Shown here piece by piece: positions 63,146-64,000 of a stretch of 64,000 nt of DNA (position 1 is the stretch's first letter; each line of letters begins with the position of its first letter). The position numbers and the translations under genes are program-made. The notes beneath the pieces are model-generated. The model was given only the letters and a program-made list of their open reading frames with translations, was not told where the DNA came from and did no database searches. The stretch is from Thermopetrobacter sp. TC1 (GTDB lineage Bacteria; Pseudomonadota; Alphaproteobacteria; Rhizobiales; Aestuariivirgaceae). The stretch covers positions 124,001 to 188,000 of the forward strand of contig NZ_JQKX01000013.1 of assembly GCF_000746275.1 (NCBI RefSeq). Reading direction: 5' to 3'.

Positions 63146-64000
63146 ATGGCACTGCGTGTAGCGATCAACGGTTTTGGACGTATCGGCCGCAACGTTCTGC
63201 GTGCTGCGGTGGAATCGGGGCGTGACGACATCGAGTTCGTCGCCATCAACGACCTGGGCCCGGTGGAGACCAACGCGCATCTTCTGCGCTTCGACTCCGT
63301 GCACGGGCGCTTCCCGGGCAAGATCGAGACCACCGAGGACTCGATCATCGTCGAGGGCCTGAAGAACCCGGTGAAGGTGTTTGCCGAGCGCGATCCCACC
63401 AAGCTGCCCTGGGGCGATCTCGGCGTGGATCTGGTGATGGAGTGCACCGGCATCTTCCGCAAGCGCGAGCAGGCGGCCCTGCACCTGGAGGCGGGGGCGA
63501 AGCGCGTTCTCGTGTCCGCGCCGGCGCCGGGCGCCGATCTCACGGTGGTCTATGGCGTGAACCATGACAAGCTGACCAGCGATCACGTGGTCGTCTCCAA
63601 CGCCTCCTGCACCACCAACTGTCTGGCCCCGGTGGCCAAGGTCCTGAACGACGCCATCGGCATCGAGCAGGGCTTCATGACCACCATTCACTCCTACACG
63701 GGCGATCAGCCGACGCTGGACACCTTCCACAAGGATCTCTACCGCGCCCGCGCCGCGGCGCTGTCGCAGATCCCGACCAGCACCGGCGCGGCCAAGGCGG
63801 TGGGCCTGGTGCTGCCCGAGCTGAACGGCAAGCTGGACGGCGTGGCCATCCGCGTGCCGACGCCGAACGTCTCGGTGGTGGATCTGGTGTTCATCGCCGC
63901 GCGCGACACCTCGGTGGAGGAGGTCAACGAGGCCATCATCAAGGCGGCGGACGGCCCGATGAAGGGCATCCTCGGCTACACCGACCAGCCCAATGTGTCC
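63146..64000 (+). CDS. gap: Glyceraldehyde-3-phosphate dehydrogenase (3' end beyond window)
   Basis: Interconverts glyceraldehyde 3-phosphate and 1,3-bisphosphoglycerate; in the Calvin cycle it runs in the reductive direction. The first 285 codons are present, about 85 percent of the usual 335. Seen are the Rossmann start [20 protein letters not shown], the coenzyme residue in VAINDLG (Asp, NAD-type), the catalytic Cys in [12 protein letters not shown] with [11 protein letters not shown], and the [16 protein letters not shown] segment. The ATG follows TAAGGGG. It continues the cbbF-cbbP-tkt-gap run; pgk and an aldolase would be expected next. Confidence 0.97.
   Translation, partial: MALRVAINGFGRIGRNVLRAAVESGRDDIEFVAINDLGPVETNAHLLRFDSVHGRFPGKIETTEDSIIVEGLKNPVKVFAERDPTKLPWGDLGVDLVMECTGIFRKREQAALHLEAGAKRVLVSAPAPGADLTVVYGVNHDKLTSDHVVVSNASCTTNCLAPVAKVLNDAIGIEQGFMTTIHSYTGDQPTLDTFHKDLYRARAAALSQIPTSTGAAKAVGLVLPELNGKLDGVAIRVPTPNVSVVDLVFIAARDTSVEEVNEAIIKAADGPMKGILGYTDQPNVS

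Overview
The window is a GC-rich chromosomal segment of an alphaproteobacterium. The evidence is the gene neighbourhoods (marR-ompR-envZ beside ilvE; carA, yqeY, dnaG and rpoD together; lgt-midA-pgeF-lipoprotein-prs), an EnvZ-type kinase with the H-box SHDLRTIL, and GC-rich palindromic repeats of a kind common in this class. The species cannot be fixed. A periplasmic nitrate reductase operon with NapG and NapH, an FNR-type regulator and a Calvin-cycle cluster suggest a facultatively anaerobic organism able to fix CO2. RuBisCO itself is not in the window.

Layout. 0.2-9.8 kb: folate (folB), capsule (kpsS-like), ubiK, an M48 protease, lgt, a MidA-like methyltransferase, pgeF, a lipoprotein and prs. 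9.9-15.3 kb: envZ/ompR/marR reading left, ilvE reading right, and a FetAB-type ABC exporter. 15.6-30.6 kb: translation, wall and information genes (rplY, pth, ychF, an L,D-transpeptidase, carA, yqeY, dnaG, rpoD, mrcA) and prfB with its programmed +1 frameshift. 30.8-37.7 kb: napFDAGHBC on the minus strand. 38.2-49.6 kb: a CAU-anticodon tRNA, a SIMPL protein, bacteriohemerythrin, nadK, cobP, a ThDP enzyme, a DeoC homologue, an FNR-type regulator, ggt, a glutamine amidotransferase and hemH. 49.6-52.1 kb: a repeat-filled spacer, then hdeD and a DUF1931 histone-fold gene. 53.0-55.6 kb: an accessory island with a PIN toxin/Phd antitoxin pair, a RAYT transposase inside an array of REP hairpins, and an AT-rich HEPN gene. 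55.6-64.0 kb: PPi-type phosphofructokinase, cbbR, an FBPase-like gene, phosphoribulokinase, transketolase and a GAPDH cut by the window edge.

The main points of interest are these. (1) The FBPase homologue of the Calvin cluster has lost several catalytic metal ligands (the second Asp of DPLDGSS is Asn; the Glu of the YEC-P motif is His), while a PPi-dependent phosphofructokinase, which can perform the same step reversibly, is encoded just upstream. (2) The DeoC homologue lacks the Schiff-base lysine and the catalytic aspartate. (3) A RAYT transposase sits within at least twelve triloop hairpins whose stems vary but keep pairing, with four more hairpins 2.3 kb beyond the last of them. (4) A lone AT-rich HEPN-type gene lies directly beside that array. 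(5) Three FNR-like boxes lie upstream of the fnr-type gene, the nap operon and the hemerythrin gene and suggest one small anaerobic regulon. (6) Several families of short non-autonomous palindromic elements are nested in the spacers.
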